This document shows positions 46,495 through 54,232 of a stretch of 64,000 nt of DNA, one piece after another. How positions within the stretch are numbered: position 1 is the first letter of the stretch; each line of letters opens with the position of its first letter. The DNA is taken from the NCBI RefSeq assembly GCF_000159315.1, contig NZ_GG669994.1:296468-360467 (forward strand), read 5' to 3'. The notes under the pieces were generated by a model that was given only the letters and a program-made list of their open reading frames with translations, ran no database searches and had not been told where the DNA came from. A program made the position numbers and the translations under genes. The stretch is from Lentilactobacillus hilgardii DSM 20176 = ATCC 8290 (GTDB lineage Bacteria; Bacillota; Bacilli; Lactobacillales; Lactobacillaceae).

Positions 46495-47502
46495 TTGAAG
46501 AAGATTTTAGCGTACAATATTTTGGATTACGAAAGAGAATTTGTTGTTGAGTGGGCTGCAGAACATCCCGATGTTCAAGTTGACTTTAATTCAATTGAGT
46601 TACATGATGATACGGTACATCTGGCAGAAGGCTACGACGGTATTGATTATCGACAACGCAGTCAATTAACTGACGGTTCTGACCTATACAAAAAATTACA
46701 TGATTACGGTATTCATCAATTGGCCTTAAGATCGGCTGGAGTGGATTCATGTAACTTGAAATATGCTAAAGAAAATGGATTGACTGTCACCAATGTACCG
46801 TCATACTCACCACGGGCGGTTGCTGAAATGACGTTAACCCACGCAATGAATTTGATTCGACATATTCCACAATTCCAAAAACGAATCCGGCAAAACGATT
46901 ATGTTGTTAACGGCTTACGATCAAAAGAGATTTCCAATCTAACTGTTGGGATTATCGGTGTTGGCCGAATCGGCAGTACTGTCGCCAAAATCTTCAAGGC
47001 ACTTGGTGCTAAACGGGTTCTAGGGAATGACATTAAGGAAAACGATGATTTTCGAGACCTTGTTGACTATACAACCAAGGAAGATATTTACAAAAATGCG
47101 GATTTAATTACCATGCATACGTATATGAGTGATCAAAATTATCATATGATCGGCAAGGATCAGTTTGGAAAAATGAAGAATACTGCTTTATTCATCAATT
47201 GCTCCCGTGGCCCGATTGTTGATACAGATGCGTTGGTTAACGCACTGGAAACCGGTCAGATTGCCGGTGCCGGAATTGATGTGATTCAAGATGAAACAAA
47301 GATTTTTAACCAATCGTTTGTTGGGGAAGATAAAATTCCACTTCCCGTTTATACGAAGCTGATGAATATGGATAACGTCTTTCTAACACCGCATGTGGCC
47401 TTTTACACTGACCACGCGGTTAAAAACATGGTCAAACAATCATTGGATGACACATTGATGGAAATTTCCGGTAAGGAAAGTCCCCATCGAATTAACGTTT
47501 AA
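46495..47502 (+). CDS. D-lactate dehydrogenase (D-2-hydroxyacid dehydrogenase)
   Basis: A 335-residue NAD-dependent enzyme reducing pyruvate to D-lactate. Substrate-domain LRSAGVDS with family layout, then TVGIIGVGRIGSTVAKIFKALGAKRV (Rossmann GxGxxG near 148-153), the catalytic Arg in NCSRGPIVDT near 234, Glu in VIQDETKI near 264, and His in LTPHVAFYTDHA near 296. The frame is open four codons earlier at GTG, but AGGTGG lies between, so TTG 46495 (MKKILAYNI) is chosen. D-hydroxyisocaproate dehydrogenase is an alternative in the same family. Confidence 0.88.
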   Translation: MKKILAYNILDYEREFVVEWAAEHPDVQVDFNSIELHDDTVHLAEGYDGIDYRQRSQLTDGSDLYKKLHDYGIHQLALRSAGVDSCNLKYAKENGLTVTNVPSYSPRAVAEMTLTHAMNLIRHIPQFQKRIRQNDYVVNGLRSKEISNLTVGIIGVGRIGSTVAKIFKALGAKRVLGNDIKENDDFRDLVDYTTKEDIYKNADLITMHTYMSDQNYHMIGKDQFGKMKNTALFINCSRGPIVDTDALVNALETGQIAGAGIDVIQDETKIFNQSFVGEDKIPLPVYTKLMNMDNVFLTPHVAFYTDHAVKNMVKQSLDDTLMEISGKESPHRINV

Positions 47503-47513
47503 ATTGACAAATC

Positions 47514-47568
47514 AAGGAATCCGTTCAGTCAACGATTTTTTCGCTGACTGAACGGATTCCTTTTTTAA
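47514..47568. terminator. Strong bidirectional terminator
   Basis: GGAATCCGTTCAGTCA pairs with TGACTGAACGGATTCC around a T-rich loop; T-run follows on plus. Confidence 0.9.
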
Positions 47569-47594
47569 ATAAACAATTTAGTTTTAGGCGAACC

Positions 47595-48095
47595 TTATTT
47601 TTTTAGGTGGTCGGAAGGACCCTTTAATGGTTGATCTGAAAATACCCAGTCATTATTTGGAAGATGGTGTCCTGATTCTGTAATCCGGGTGACTTTTGAA
47701 GCCGGTAATCGAGATTCAAAACTTAGCCGACTAGTTTGACTATTGTTATCATTACTGATGTCCCTTTGCAGTTTATGACGCAGCGCGTGAACGTTGAAGT
47801 CGTTGTTAACGATATAATGTTTATAATATTTTTCGCCATGACTGACAATTACAGTTCCTTTTGGCAACACAAAAGCTCTTTTAACAACTGATGTATTTTG
47901 TTTATCGTAAAATTTCAAATTGACTTTGAATTCTTTTTTGACTCTGTAAAACTTATTTCTGAAAGTACCTTCATATTTGCTGATAAAGCTGGTCTTAACG
48001 TTCTTAGGCTGTGAACTGGCGCTTGCCATGAATGTGTAATTGGCCAGTCCAATCAATGAACCAAATATTAACGAAGTTAGAAGTAGTTTCTTCAT
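47595..48095 (-). CDS. Small secreted protein of unknown function
   Basis: A 166-residue protein opening MKKLLLTSLIFGSLIGLANYTFMASASS, a clear signal peptide with a likely cleavage after ASA near residue 26. The mature part is basic and Tyr-rich (RNKFYRVKKEFKVNLKFYDKQ), with VLPKGTVIVSHGEKYYKHYIV, a pattern seen in lactobacillar surface-associated SH3-like or DUF proteins; no family is certain. The frame is open 43 codons earlier but GGAAGGA fixes ATG 48095. It lies just downstream of the MerR gene on the same strand. Confidence 0.7.
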   Translation of the reverse strand: MKKLLLTSLIFGSLIGLANYTFMASASSQPKNVKTSFISKYEGTFRNKFYRVKKEFKVNLKFYDKQNTSVVKRAFVLPKGTVIVSHGEKYYKHYIVNNDFNVHALRHKLQRDISNDNNSQTSRLSFESRLPASKVTRITESGHHLPNNDWVFSDQPLKGPSDHLKK

Positions 48096-48207
48096 CGCAG
48101 TTTCCTTCCGCTCAATGTGTCTAATGATGTAGAGCTGATCGTTAGAGACCAAAGTGGTCAAGCCCCTATAATCAACTTTATCGTGTAAAAGCCATTTTGT
48201 AAACAGT

Positions 48208-48645
48208 TTATTCGGAATGACCAATCCGGGTCAGATAATCTCCAAAGGGTTCTTCTGTATGACTGGCACCGGTTTCTTTTTTCTCATACCAAGAGATTTT
48301 GTCATTAAGGATTTGAAGGTGATGTTGCACTTGACGGTACTTTTCCATAAAATCGTTTCGGGTTTCCTTTAGTAAGGCAAGCCGATTGGGGATGGTGGCG
48401 TCACCCTGGGCCCGCCATTTAACATACAATTTCAATTCCTGGATACTCATGCCGGTTCCTTTTAGGTGCAGAAGAAATTTAACCCAGCTCACATCTGTTT
48501 TGGTAAAATAACGTCGATCTGCGTGATCACGGTGGGGATTCAACAATTTTTCACGTTCATAATATCTGATGGTTGGGGCGCTTAGACCAACTATGGTGGC
48601 AAATTGACCAATAGAATAAGTGACTTTCTTTTCGATTTCCTGCAT
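48208..48645 (-). CDS. MerR-family regulator, AdhR-like
   Basis: A 145-residue MerR regulator: winged helix YSIGQFATIVGLSAPTIRYYEREKLLNPHRDHADRRYFTKTDVSWVKFLLHLKGTGMSIQELKLYVKW (residues 10-76), then a dimerisation helix and a His/Glu-containing tail (SHTEEPFGDYL). No metal Cys pair. It matches the HmrR/AdhR-type group that senses aldehydes or electrophiles. Divergent from the SDR operon, whose promoter carries an AdhR-type operator. ATG 48645 has a weak AGGAAAA site (minus). Confidence 0.85.
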   Translation of the reverse strand: MQEIEKKVTYSIGQFATIVGLSAPTIRYYEREKLLNPHRDHADRRYFTKTDVSWVKFLLHLKGTGMSIQELKLYVKWRAQGDATIPNRLALLKETRNDFMEKYRQVQHHLQILNDKISWYEKKETGASHTEEPFGDYLTRIGHSE

Positions 48646-48673
48646 TAATTTTCCTCATTTCTTAAATAATTGA

Positions 48674-48704
48674 TTGACTTAAAGTCCACTTTAAGTTGTA
48701 AGGT
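48674..48704 (+). promoter_or_regulatory. MerR-type promoter with AdhR-like operator
   Basis: -35 TTGACT (48674-48679) and -10 TAAGGT (48699-48704) with the 19-bp spacer typical of MerR-activated promoters. Inside the spacer is CTTAAAG-N4-CTTTAAG (48678-48695), identical to the operator consensus I recall for Bacillus AdhR. The centre of the dyad sits between -35 and -10 as required for MerR twisting activation. Confidence 0.75.
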
Positions 48705-48810
48705 GTTGTTTGTAAAGCATAAGCGTCAAAATGCTTTGGTGTAAAGTTAAGGTTTGAATCCCTAAAAAATGAGGAATAGTGAACACGCTGGATTTCAGGA
48801 GGCTTATAAC

Positions 48811-49554
48811 ATGTCAGTTAAAAATAAAGTGGTTGTGATCACCGGTGCATCATCCGGTATTGGTGAGGCAAGTGCAAAATTACTTGCTAAAAATGGTGCT
48901 AAAGTTGTCTTGGGGGCAAGAAGAGAGGAACAATTAAAAGCAATTGTGGCCGATATTAAGGGAGACGGGAATCAGGCAGTATACAAAGTAACTGATGTAA
49001 CAAATCCCGAGGATGTTAAACAGTTAGTAGCATTGGCTAAAACACAGTTTGGCGGTATTGATGTCATTTTTAATAATGCTGGGATTATGCCGAGCTCACC
49101 TATTAGTGCGTTACACATAAAAGAATGGGATGCAATGATTGATATTAACTTAAAAGGGGTTTTGAATGGTGTTGCTGCGGTTATGCCCGATTTTACAAGC
49201 CAAAAGCATGGACAAATTATCACAACTTCTTCCGTTGCCGGTTTAAAGAGTTTTCCGGGTGCAGGTGTGTATGGTGCAACAAAATTTGCTGTTCGAAACT
49301 TGATGGAAGTTATTCGAATGGAGAGTGCCCAAGAGAAGACTAATATTCGAACGGTTACACTTTATCCGGGTGCGATTAACACGGAACTTTTGAATACAAT
49401 TAGTGATACGGCTACTCGTTCTGGAATGGATGACTTGTATAATGCCGTTGGGATTGGTCCTGATGCGGTTGCACGAGTAGTTAACTTTGCGGTGGATCAA
49501 CCCGAAAATGTTAATGTCAGTGAATTTACTATTTATCCAACAAAACAAGGATAA
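48811..49554 (+). CDS. SDR-family oxidoreductase (electrophile/aldehyde regulon)
   Basis: A 247-residue classical SDR: TGASSGIGEASAKLL near 11-25, DVTNPED near 62, NNAGIMPSSPIS near 87, catalytic Ser in ITTSSVAG near 139, and YGATKFAVRN (YxxxK) near 153-162. Likely an NADP-dependent aldehyde or ketone reductase. The frame is open 14 codons earlier; ATG 48811 with CAGGAGGC is chosen. First gene of an operon with a cupin and a CMD-family protein behind an AdhR-type promoter, which points to detoxification of carbonyl compounds or quinones. Confidence 0.88.
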   Translation: MSVKNKVVVITGASSGIGEASAKLLAKNGAKVVLGARREEQLKAIVADIKGDGNQAVYKVTDVTNPEDVKQLVALAKTQFGGIDVIFNNAGIMPSSPISALHIKEWDAMIDINLKGVLNGVAAVMPDFTSQKHGQIITTSSVAGLKSFPGAGVYGATKFAVRNLMEVIRMESAQEKTNIRTVTLYPGAINTELLNTISDTATRSGMDDLYNAVGIGPDAVARVVNFAVDQPENVNVSEFTIYPTKQG

Positions 49555-49612
49555 TCAATTGGTTGTTAAAATACTTGAAAAATGATGATGTGAAATGAAA
49601 GGAAGCTGAATG

Positions 49613-50026
49613 ATGGCTAAAAATGAATCTATCAAAAATGGTGTGATTTTTCCTGCTGGTCCTAAAAATGAGGCTTTTGCCAAATATTTTGTAGGGCAAA
49701 GCTATTTACAAGGACTGGTTAATGATCCGGAAGTCAATGTTAACGTTGGTAACGTAACCTTTGAACCGGGATGTCGGAACAATTGGCACATTCATCATGA
49801 CGGTTTTCAAATTCTACTGGTTACCGGTGGTGAAGGTTGGTATCAGGAAGAAGGCAAGCCGGCTCAGCACTTGGTACCGGGAGACGTTGTGGTTACTCAT
49901 GATGGCGTCAAGCATTGGCACGGGGCGACAAAGGATAGTTGGTTTGAACATATTGCGATTACCGCCGGGACGCCTGAATGGTTGGAGCCGGTTTCGGATG
50001 AAGATTATCGTAAATTGGAGGGATAG
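49613..50026 (+). CDS. Cupin-domain protein
   Basis: A 137-residue single-domain cupin. Metal ligands of cupin motif 1 are in NNWHIHHDGFQILLVTGGEGWYQEEG near residues 53-78 and motif 2 in LVPGDVVVTHDGVKHWHGAT near 86-105. Such small cupins bound to CMD proteins often act in quinone or aldehyde metabolism. A second in-frame ATG lies three bases upstream; GAAAGGAAG fits 49613 slightly better. Five bases separate it from the next gene, so they form one transcript with the SDR. Confidence 0.85.
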   Translation: MAKNESIKNGVIFPAGPKNEAFAKYFVGQSYLQGLVNDPEVNVNVGNVTFEPGCRNNWHIHHDGFQILLVTGGEGWYQEEGKPAQHLVPGDVVVTHDGVKHWHGATKDSWFEHIAITAGTPEWLEPVSDEDYRKLEG

Positions 50027-50031
50027 TTATA

Positions 50032-50352
50032 ATGGTAAAAAAACAGACAGCAGGACGTGATCATTTGGGTGATTTTGCACCCAAGTTCGCTGAATTAAAC
50101 GATGATGTTTTATTTGGGCAGGTTTGGGCTCGGGAAAAGGAACTTTCTTCCCGCGATCGAAGCATGATCACCTGTGCCAGTTTGATGTCTCAAGGTCTTT
50201 TTCCTCAGTTGGAAGATCATATGAAGATGGCCAAGAAAAATGGGGTAACAAAGGAAGAAATGGTTGAACTCATTACTCACCTGGCATTTTATGCGGGGTG
50301 GCCAAAGGCTTGGTCGGCGTTTGGACTGGCTAAGAAAATTTATACAGATTAG
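50032..50352 (+). CDS. Carboxymuconolactone-decarboxylase-family protein
   Basis: A 106-residue all-helical CMD/AhpD-like protein: LNDDVLFGQVWAREKELSSRDRSMITCASLMSQGLFPQLEDHMKMAKKNGVTKEEMVELITHLAFYAGWPKAWSA. The signature REKELSSRDRSMITCAS and the LITHLAFYAGWPKA end are typical. There is one Cys near residue 45 but no CxxC pair, so it is not an AhpD-type reductase. With the SDR and cupin it forms a three-gene electrophile-response operon by context. GGAGGGATAG precedes the ATG. Confidence 0.87.
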   Translation: MVKKQTAGRDHLGDFAPKFAELNDDVLFGQVWAREKELSSRDRSMITCASLMSQGLFPQLEDHMKMAKKNGVTKEEMVELITHLAFYAGWPKAWSAFGLAKKIYTD

Positions 50353-50394
50353 TTAAGCAGGGTGATTGTAATCAATATTAATTTAGAATCGTTA

Positions 50395-50431
50395 TTGTAT
50401 ACTCCTGAAAAATAGTTTAGAATGAATATAG
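50395..50431 (+). promoter_or_regulatory. Promoter of ahpC with PerR-like box
   Basis: -35 TTGTAT (50395-50400), 17-bp spacer, -10 TAGAAT (50418-50423). Overlapping the -10, TTAGAAT-G-AATATAG (50417-50431) matches 11 of 14 positions of the PerR box TTATAATNATTATAA, the usual peroxide-responsive repressor site. Confidence 0.45.
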
Positions 50432-50456
50432 ATTAAAAATATTTGGAGGGATTTGA

Positions 50457-51020
50457 ATGAACTTTATCGGTAAAGAAATTGAAGACTTTAAGGTAAACGC
50501 TTATCAAGATGGCGACGTCAAGCAAGTGACCAAAAGTGATTTATTGGGACATTGGTCGATTGTCTTTTTCTACCCAGCTGATTTTTCGTTTGTCTGCCCG
50601 ACTGAATTAGGAGATTTGTCTGATAACTATGATGAGTTTAAAAACGCCGGTGCGGAAATTTATTCTGTGTCGGAAGATACTGAATTCGTTCATCAAGCAT
50701 GGCATGAAAAGAGCGAAGAAGTTGGAAAGGTTAAGTATCCAATGATCGCGGATCCTGCGGGAAAACTTGCCCGTTTCTTTGAAGTGCTGGACGAAGATGC
50801 CGGTCAGGCTTATCGAGGTGTTTTCATCATTGATCCGAAAGGTAAAGTTCGTTCATATACCATTAATGATATGGGTATCGGTCGCAATGCCAAAGAAGTA
50901 TTGCGGACGTTGGAAGCTGCTCAATTTGTGGCAGAACACGGTGATCGCGTCTGCCCAGCTAACTGGAAGCCAGGTCAAAAGACACTGAAGCCCGGCACCC
51001 AACTAGTTGGTAAGATTTAA
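50457..51020 (+). CDS. ahpC: Peroxiredoxin AhpC
   Basis: A 187-residue typical two-Cys peroxiredoxin reducing hydrogen and organic peroxides. Peroxidatic Cys47 in FYPADFSFVCPTELGDL, resolving Cys166 in RVCPANWKPG, and the family segment RGVFIIDPKGKVRS near 122-135. E. coli AhpC length. No ahpF follows, so its reductant must come from elsewhere in the genome (AhpF or thioredoxin). TTGGAGGGA precedes the ATG; a strong terminator follows. Confidence 0.95.
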   Translation: MNFIGKEIEDFKVNAYQDGDVKQVTKSDLLGHWSIVFFYPADFSFVCPTELGDLSDNYDEFKNAGAEIYSVSEDTEFVHQAWHEKSEEVGKVKYPMIADPAGKLARFFEVLDEDAGQAYRGVFIIDPKGKVRSYTINDMGIGRNAKEVLRTLEAAQFVAEHGDRVCPANWKPGQKTLKPGTQLVGKI

Positions 51021-51049
51021 GCTTATTTTCAATCTTTTAACTGTTTTTA

Positions 51050-51104
51050 AAAAGACCATGTTATTTCTGATGGATAGTAAATCGGAAATAACATGGTCTT
51101 TTTG
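51050..51104 (+). terminator. Terminator of ahpC
   Basis: AAAGACCATGTTATTTC pairs with GAAATAACATGGTCTTT around a ~19-base loop, then T-run. Confidence 0.9.
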
Positions 51105-51154
51105 GATATACCACATGATACAATAAGCCATAATACTTTTATAGGAGGCAGGAA

Positions 51155-51683
51155 ATGAAACAACATAAAAGGATTGATATTGTTGGACATGTCAAGCTGC
51201 AAGTATTATTAAATCTAATGGCAATTCCTCTTTTTTTCGGTTTTTGGTTTTTGATGGCGTTATTAACTGGGATTAATGCTTTTTCAATGGATTTATGGCA
51301 ACTATGGTCTATCTTTATTCTTTTAATTGTTTTTATGGTTGTTCATGGGTTGATCCATGGCTTGTTTTTTAAATTATTTCATCCAAGAGATCATGTTAAA
51401 TATGGTTATACAAAAGGGATGGCTCTATGCGACAAACCCGGGGAAATTGTATAAGCGGTGGCAATTTATGATTATCGGTATAATGCCTTTGATTTTAATT
51501 ACACTGGCCTTGTGGGGACTCTTTTTGATTGGGGTCATACATGCGTCAGTGTTCATTTTGGTAGCCGCATTCCATGCTGCAGGTTGTGTTGGGGATTTAT
51601 ATTTTGAAATCGTTTTAATGTTTTCACCCATAGGTGCAATGGTTGAAGATACGGCTACGGGGATGACGATCTATGTTAAGTAA
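51155..51683 (+). pseudogene. DUF3267-family membrane protein, frameshifted
   Basis: Two overlapping frames together give one protein of the DUF3267 family (four-helix membrane metalloprotease-like). Frame 1 (51155-51454) runs from MKQHKRIDIVGHVKLQVLLN through HGLIHGLFFKLFHPRDHVKYGYTKGMA and then breaks; frame 3 continues YATNPGKLYKRWQFMIIGIMPLILI to the stop at 51683. The join near 51420-51426 looks like one inserted base (GCT C TAT). The family HExxH reads HGLIH, so the catalytic Glu is also replaced. Either a decayed gene or a single sequencing error on top of a real substitution. Confidence 0.75.
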
Positions 51684-51704
51684 TGAGCAGACTGGAGGCA
51701 TACT

Positions 51705-52439
51705 TTGGCGGTGTTATTAATTTTTCTTGGCTTTCTGGTAGGCGCTTTTATTATCAGTATGGGTGGCGGCGGTGGGTCCTTTTATCTGGGAATTCTAATT
51801 GGAATTGCCCATTTATCGCCATCCAGTGCGGCTGCAACGTCGCTATTTACTGCGCTGCCAGCGTTAGTTGTTGGGACATATAGCCATTATCGAACCGGCA
51901 ATATGAAATTCAGTTATGGCAACAAACTGTTAATAACGGCATTGCCAGCGACCGTTATCGGCAGTTTAGTATCAGGCGTAATCCCCGTCACACTTTATAC
52001 TTGGGCAATTGCAATCATTTTGTTTGTTTTAGGTGTTCAGACACTTCGAAAGTCTTTTAAGGGGAAGCCATCATCCAACCTAAAACCATGGACCGTTTAT
52101 TTATTTGGGGCATTAAGCGGTCTGATGGTTGGTATAGCAGGATTAAGCGGTGGTGGTCCGGTCATGGCAGGGCTGTTACTATTGGGACTCAACATGCCTC
52201 AAGCAGCTGCAACCTCATCGTACACCTTGATTGCTTTATCGATTATCGGATTGATCTTTCACTCGACGCAGGGCAACATTGCTTGGCAGGTGGGCCTGTT
52301 ACTTATGGTTGGCTCACTGGCAGGAGCAGCCATTATGCCAAGGATTCTAGCACATTTTGATCCCCGTAAAGTTACAAAAATCCTTCAGCCGGTAATGGGA
52401 ATTTTGTTGGTATTGATGGCGATTAAATTTGTCATTTGA
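51705..52439 (+). CDS. TauE/SafE-family sulfite exporter-like permease
   Basis: A 244-residue membrane protein of about eight helices with the two-repeat TauE layout: GGGGGSFYLGILIGI near 20-34 in repeat 1 and VGIAGLSGGGPVMAGLLLLGLNMP near 140-163 in repeat 2, the conserved Gly-rich motifs. Members export sulfite, sulfoacetate or related organic anions; substrate unknown. Start is TTG with GGAGG seven bases upstream. It follows the decayed DUF3267 gene by 21 bases. Confidence 0.85.
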   Translation: MAVLLIFLGFLVGAFIISMGGGGGSFYLGILIGIAHLSPSSAAATSLFTALPALVVGTYSHYRTGNMKFSYGNKLLITALPATVIGSLVSGVIPVTLYTWAIAIILFVLGVQTLRKSFKGKPSSNLKPWTVYLFGALSGLMVGIAGLSGGGPVMAGLLLLGLNMPQAAATSSYTLIALSIIGLIFHSTQGNIAWQVGLLLMVGSLAGAAIMPRILAHFDPRKVTKILQPVMGILLVLMAIKFVI

Positions 52440-52448
52440 TGAAATGAA

Positions 52449-53219
52449 TTAAATTAAATGGTAATGGTGCAGCCCCTCTAAAACACCATGGTCACTATCA
52501 GCGATGTAAGTGGCACGCTGTTTGAGCTGATCACTTGATTGCTTCATGGAAATGCCGTAATCAGCAAGCGAAAACATACTCAGGTCGTTGTTTTGATCAC
52601 CGAATGCATAGATCTTTAGATTGGGATTACCAATAAGCTGTTGGATTTTGGAAAAGGCCTTTTGCTTTTGAAATTTCCAACGGCATGACGTCAACTGCAT
52701 CGGGAGCGTAACGAAGAATGCTTAGCTGGCTTTAAAAGCGGACTGATAAAGGGCTTCTTTATCATCTTTAATATAAAGGTTTAGAAAGTTCACGGGCTCA
52801 TGTCGAAAAAACTCGGGATAGATCGGAACTTGATCAAGATGATTCTTATTAACGTGGTTTCGAGTTAATTCGTTCATTCCAGTAATTGCGAATCCCTGCT
52901 GATTAAAGAAACCAACATCGTCATGGTAGTGATTGGCCATTCGAATAACGGATTCGATTTTATCGATTGGAAAATGATAGTTTTGAATCAGTCGATCGTT
53001 ATAAATGATATAGCAGCCATTTGCTAAAATATAAGTATGCAGATCCAGCTGGTCAAGGAGTGTGGTAATTTCATAGTGACTGCGGCCGGTTGCGATTACA
53101 GGAAGAATATTTTTCTTTTTTAATGTTTGAATGGCAGTAACGGTTTCGGAAGAAACTGAAAGTGGCCCGTCATCACACAGAGTACCGTCAAGATCGAAGA
53201 CTGTGATTGTTTCAATCAT
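52449..53219 (-). pseudogene. Cof-type HAD phosphatase with two compensating frameshifts
   Basis: A Cof-family sugar-phosphate phosphatase-like gene in pieces. The N-terminal part (53219 to about 52730) has the HAD motif I FDLDGTLCDD, motif II IATGRSH and the cap. Then a TAA appears in frame, while a shifted frame reads SQLSILRYAPDAVDVMPLEI and SKAKG, the conserved segment before motif III. Near 52658 a second shift returns to the first frame for FSKIQQL and motif IV YAFGDQNNDLSMF. So one base change of each sign, about 70 bp apart, breaks the middle. ATG 53219 is the original start. Confidence 0.8.
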
Positions 53220-53355
53220 TTCATTGGCTCCTTAAAAGTTAATCATGATAGTGAAAAATCCGAATTTAAGGGACTGACTGAATAGTCGGTTCCTTTATTC
53301 GGATCGTTTGAGTTAAGACTATTTTATTTGTTTTTTGGAAAAATGACAAACTGTT

Positions 53356-53997
53356 TTAATAGAAAGAAGGTTTGTCGAAGTGGGTATTGGGTTCGTTGAC
53401 GCCCAAACTCTTTCGGGTGTATTTGTCCGAATCATCTTTCAAAATTTCAACAATAAACTTGGCAACCGCTTGACGGCTAACCTCAGTACCGCCAAATGGT
53501 TCACCGCTTTGAGTAACTTCATAATCGGTATTGTTGTCGTCATTGAATAACCAAGCCAGTCGTAGTTGGGTGTAGTCCAAATCGGATTTCCTCAGAACGG
53601 CAGCGGTTTTCTTTCGACGCGTAATTGAACTTTCGATCATGGCATTATTCCACTGACCAAAGTTGCCTCTGACCTCATCTTCAACGCCCAAAACAGTTGC
53701 GACAATTATTTTTTTCACACCGTTGGCATCCATTTGTTTAACGATATTTTCAACAGCTTCCAAATCACGCATTTCATTTAAATAGACAGCATCTACGCCA
53801 TCAAGGGCGTCATTTAAGGCATGTTTGTCGTTAAAGTCACCATCAATTAAAGTTTCCCGATCCGGATCAGTTACTTTAATTCGTTTTGACGCATTACGGG
53901 CGAATAACTTTAATTTGTAATCGGTTTGTTTGAGCAGGTCGGCAATTAAGTAAGTTGAAATTTGGCCTGCTGCACCAAGAATTAAGACTGTTTTCAC
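53356..53997 (-). CDS. NAD(P)-binding protein, NmrA/YwnB-like
   Basis: A 213-residue atypical SDR with Rossmann motif VLILGAAGQISTYLIADLL (GxxGxxG, residues 5-20), FARNASKR near 33, DGDFNDKHALNDALDGVDAVYLNE near 56-79 and a C-terminal NEPNTHFDKPSFY. No YxxxK triad, so it may be an NADPH sensor or a reductase for redox-linked substrates; function not certain. GTG 53997 with GGAGGAA upstream is preferred over the longer frame. Single gene on minus. Confidence 0.78.
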   Translation of the reverse strand: MKTVLILGAAGQISTYLIADLLKQTDYKLKLFARNASKRIKVTDPDRETLIDGDFNDKHALNDALDGVDAVYLNEMRDLEAVENIVKQMDANGVKKIIVATVLGVEDEVRGNFGQWNNAMIESSITRRKKTAAVLRKSDLDYTQLRLAWLFNDDNNTDYEVTQSGEPFGGTEVSRQAVAKFIVEILKDDSDKYTRKSLGVNEPNTHFDKPSFY

Positions 53998-54232
53998 AAA
54001 AATTCCTCCAATGCTGAAATGATTTTGATCTATCGTTACATGTCCACTATAACGCAATTGTTGAAGTGTGAGAAATTGAACAAGCTTTGAGTTGCTGAAG
54101 ATTAGTTAGTGGAATAAGGGCTTGTATACAAAATAGTTACAATTGAGGTATTGAATCATTCAAAGCGAAAGTTTACAATTACATTTGGATAGTTCATATC
54201 CTATAATAATGTTTTAATGGGGGTATTAGAAA

